Below are positions 62,341 to 64,000 of a DNA stretch of 64,000 nt, piece after piece. The position numbers and the translations under genes were made by a program. Where the stretch lies: NCBI GenBank assembly GCA_016721735.1, contig JADKHM010000016.1, positions 153,158-217,157 on the forward strand. Reading direction: 5' to 3'. Source of the stretch: Flavobacterium sp. (GTDB lineage: Bacteria; Bacteroidota; Bacteroidia; Flavobacteriales; Flavobacteriaceae). Position 1 is the first letter of the stretch; the number at the start of each line of letters is the position of its first letter. The notes beneath the pieces were generated by a model. That model searched no databases. It saw only the letters and a program-made list of their open reading frames with translations, and was not told the origin of the DNA.

Positions 62341-62535
62341 TTAAGCTTTTAACCAGCTAAAGAAACCAGCTATGGATTTTGCGAACAGTTCATCAACACC
62401 CCAAGTTGCCATAGCAAATAAAATAGAAAAAACTGCTACTACTATCGTAAGTCTTTGAACTTCTGCCCATTCAGGCCAAGTAGTGTTTGTTTTTAATTCT
62501 TCAAACGCTTCTGATATATAATTTAAAACTTTCAT
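62341..62535 (-). CDS. secE: Preprotein translocase subunit SecE
   Basis: The product has 64 residues, start MKVLNYISEAF. The longer frame to 62580 runs into the tRNA-Trp gene and is rejected. Pattern: an N-terminal amphipathic helix with Glu-Leu-Lys-Thr-Asn-Thr-Thr-Trp-Pro, then one membrane segment, as in short SecE proteins. It is a SecYEG channel subunit. The frame is intact, between tRNA-Trp and nusG. Confidence 0.92.
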   Translation of the reverse strand: MKVLNYISEAFEELKTNTTWPEWAEVQRLTIVVAVFSILFAMATWGVDELFAKSIAGFFSWLKA

Positions 62536-62551
62536 TATCATTATGTTTTTG

Positions 62552-62621
62552 CACGGCGGAGAGATTCGAACTCCCATCAACGGTTTTGGAGACCGCTATT
62601 CTACCCTTGAACTACGCCCGT
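62552..62621 (-). tRNA. tRNA-Trp (anticodon CCA)
   Basis: The cloverleaf reads ACGGGCG ... TCTCCAAAACC (anticodon CCA) ... GGGAGTTCGAATCTCTC. The 3' acceptor strand reads CGCCGT and lacks one C to pair with ACGGGCG, most likely a sequence error. It lies between tuf and secE, as expected for this cluster. Confidence 0.9.
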
Positions 62622-62625
62622 AGTA

Positions 62626-62660
62626 AAAGCCAGCAGATCCTATGGCTATCTGCTGGCTTT
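62626..62660 (-). terminator. Hairpin between tuf and tRNA-Trp
   Basis: AAAGCCAGCAGAT and its exact complement around a 9-base loop, followed by CTTTTAC on the minus strand. It is a terminator or partial terminator of tuf, or a processing site for the tRNA. Confidence 0.75.
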
Positions 62661-62677
62661 ACGATTATGTTTATTAC

Positions 62678-63875
62678 TTATTCAAGAATTTTAGTAATCT
62701 GACCAGCACCAACTGTTCTACCACCTTCACGGATAGCGAAACGTAAACCTACGCTCATTGCAATTGGACTTAATAAAGCTACATCAATAGTTAAGTTATC
62801 ACCTGGCATTACCATCTCTACACTGCTGGTAAAGAAATAACTCCTGTTACGTCAGTTGTACGTACGTAGAACTGTGGACGGTAGTTATTGTGGAATGGCG
62901 TGTGACGACCACCTTCTTCTTTTTTCAAGATATAAACCTCAGCTTTAAATTTAGCGTGTGGTTTTACTGAACCTGGCTTAATGATAACCATACCTCTTTT
63001 GATATCAGCTTTGTCGATACCTCTTAAAAGTAATCCTACGTTATCTCCAGCTTCTCCTCTGTCAAGGATTTTACGGAACATCTCAACTCCAGTAATTGTA
63101 GAAGTTAATTTATCAGCTCCCATACCAATGATTTCAACTGGATCTCCAGTATTAGCAACTCCAGTTTCGATACGACCTAGCAACAGTTCCACGTCCTGTA
63201 ATTGTAAATACGTCCTCAACTGGCATCAAGAATGGTTTTGCAACGTCACGCACTGGCTCTTCAATCCATGTCAACAGCTGCCATCAATCTCAATAATTTT
63301 AGGAACCCGGGCAGGATCATTATTTCAATCCTCCTAAAGCAGAACCTTTGAATTACTGGACCATGTCTCCATCATATTCGTAGAAAGACACAAATCTCTG
63401 ATTTCCATTTCAACCAACTCTAATAACCTTCAGCATCGTCAACCATATCCACTTTGTTCATGAATACAACGATTCTGGAATACCTACCCAGATTGCGTCC
63501 CCAAAAGGATGTGCTCTCACGCGTTTGTGGCATTGGTCCATCAAAGGCTGTACTTGGCTAACTAAGATAGTCCCATCCATTTGAGTTGTTAATTCAGTAA
63601 CCATGTTCTTTACGTAATCCGCGTGACCTGGACAGTCAACGTGTGCGTAGTGGACGGTTAGCAGTTTCATACTCAACGTGTGAAGTATTGATAGTAATAC
63701 GCCTCTTTCTTTTTCTTCTGGAGCGTTATCAATTTGATCAAATGATTTCGTTTTTGATAAAAACTATCAGATAATACTTTTGTGATTGCCGCAGTTAAAG
63801 TTGTTTTTCCGTGGTCAAATGCCCAATTGTTCCAATGTTTAAGTCATTTATTATTAATAAAATTTTCTTTGCCAT
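62678..63875 (-). CDS. tuf: Elongation factor Tu (many frameshifts)
   Basis: The length (1,198 bp) matches EF-Tu (about 395 residues). Diagnostic parts occur in order but in different frames: the start Met-Ala-Lys near 63875, Val-Asp-Cys-Pro-Gly-His-Ala-Asp-Tyr near 63,630, then Gly-Arg-Ile-Glu-Thr-Gly-Val near 63,180 and Pro-Gly-Ser-Val-Lys-Pro-His, ending Gly-Gln-Ile-Thr-Lys-Ile-Leu-Glu and TAA at 62678-62680. At least seven indels are needed. The cell cannot live without this protein, so the breaks are errors; the density rises toward the window end. EF-Tu delivers aminoacyl-tRNA to the ribosome. Confidence 0.9.
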
Positions 63876-63932
63876 TTTACTTAATTTTTAATCTTAGCTA
63901 TATATTAGTGTTTTAAAATTTCATTCTAATTG

Positions 63933-64000
63933 TTTCAACCATGGAATTGAACCGTGACCTCTTCCTCACCAAGGAAGCAATTTCACCCTGGAGCTAAGTC
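63933..64000 (-). tRNA. tRNA-Thr (anticodon GGT), 5' end outside window
   Basis: The anticodon arm is CTTCC-TTGGTGA-GGAAG, giving anticodon GGT. The T-arm TTCAATTC and a GGTTGAA acceptor strand follow. The first few bases lie beyond the window edge. A tRNA-Thr just before tuf is usual. Confidence 0.8.

Noticed and set aside
62341..62580. Longer SecE start at 62580
   Set aside because: The extension overlaps the tRNA-Trp gene; the Met at 62535 gives the standard SecE N-terminus.

Overview
The window looks like chromosomal DNA from a Flavobacterium or a close relative (Bacteroidota, Flavobacteriia). It is AT-rich. Several upstream regions carry the Bacteroidota promoter pattern TTG-N18/19-TAnnTTTG and lack clear Shine-Dalgarno sites. 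The predicted RpoB, RpoC, L7/L12, NusG and PrfC proteins read as typical flavobacterial sequences, and most large surface proteins end in a type IX secretion (T9SS) type A sorting domain. No rRNA, CRISPR array, transposase, integrase or prophage gene was seen.

Layout. 1-2243: a partial acyltransferase-3 gene running off the left edge, divergent from a membrane-anchored protein with copper-monooxygenase-like motifs. 2244-2560: an A/T homopolymer tract of doubtful assembly quality. 2561-7764: an operon on the minus strand encoding two parvulin-type periplasmic chaperones, a SurA-N-like lipoprotein between them, and a MoxR AAA ATPase. 8016-9944: prfC and a tiny secreted or membrane protein on the plus strand. 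10447-50342: about 40 kb dominated by seven very large minus-strand surface proteins, two paralogous small secreted proteins, and a short plus-strand island (a DUF2892 protein and a damaged T9SS beta-propeller-like protein). 50833-64000: the conserved transcription/translation cluster, transcribed leftward as tRNA-Thr, tuf, tRNA-Trp, secE, nusG, rplK, rplA, rplJ, rplL, rpoB, rpoC and a DUF3467 gene.

The surface proteins form two families. Three (10447-13461, 43372-45354, 45654-50342) share MopE-like Asp/Cys metal-binding motifs, three tandem domains of about 90 residues and a type A sorting domain. Three others (23781-29358, 32999-36826, 37471-42414) share a C-terminal module of about 420-450 residues ending in a sorting domain. 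The largest protein (13488-23596, about 3,370 residues) has no sorting domain. It ends in two dockerin-like calcium loops, and the gene 26 bp downstream starts with a cohesin-like domain and does have a sorting domain. A non-covalent surface assembly built from these two proteins is the most interesting hypothesis here. The second is the pair of about 105-residue secreted proteins whose promoters and 150-bp upstream regions are conserved between the two copies.

Quality warning. Many essential genes (tuf, nusG, rplK, rplA, rplJ, rplL, rpoB, tRNA-Trp) contain single-base indels, often in homopolymers, that cannot all be real. The same damage appears at 22.5 kb, 28-29.3 kb and 30.5-32.8 kb. These genes are annotated as single frameshifted CDSs and the breaks are treated as probable sequence errors.
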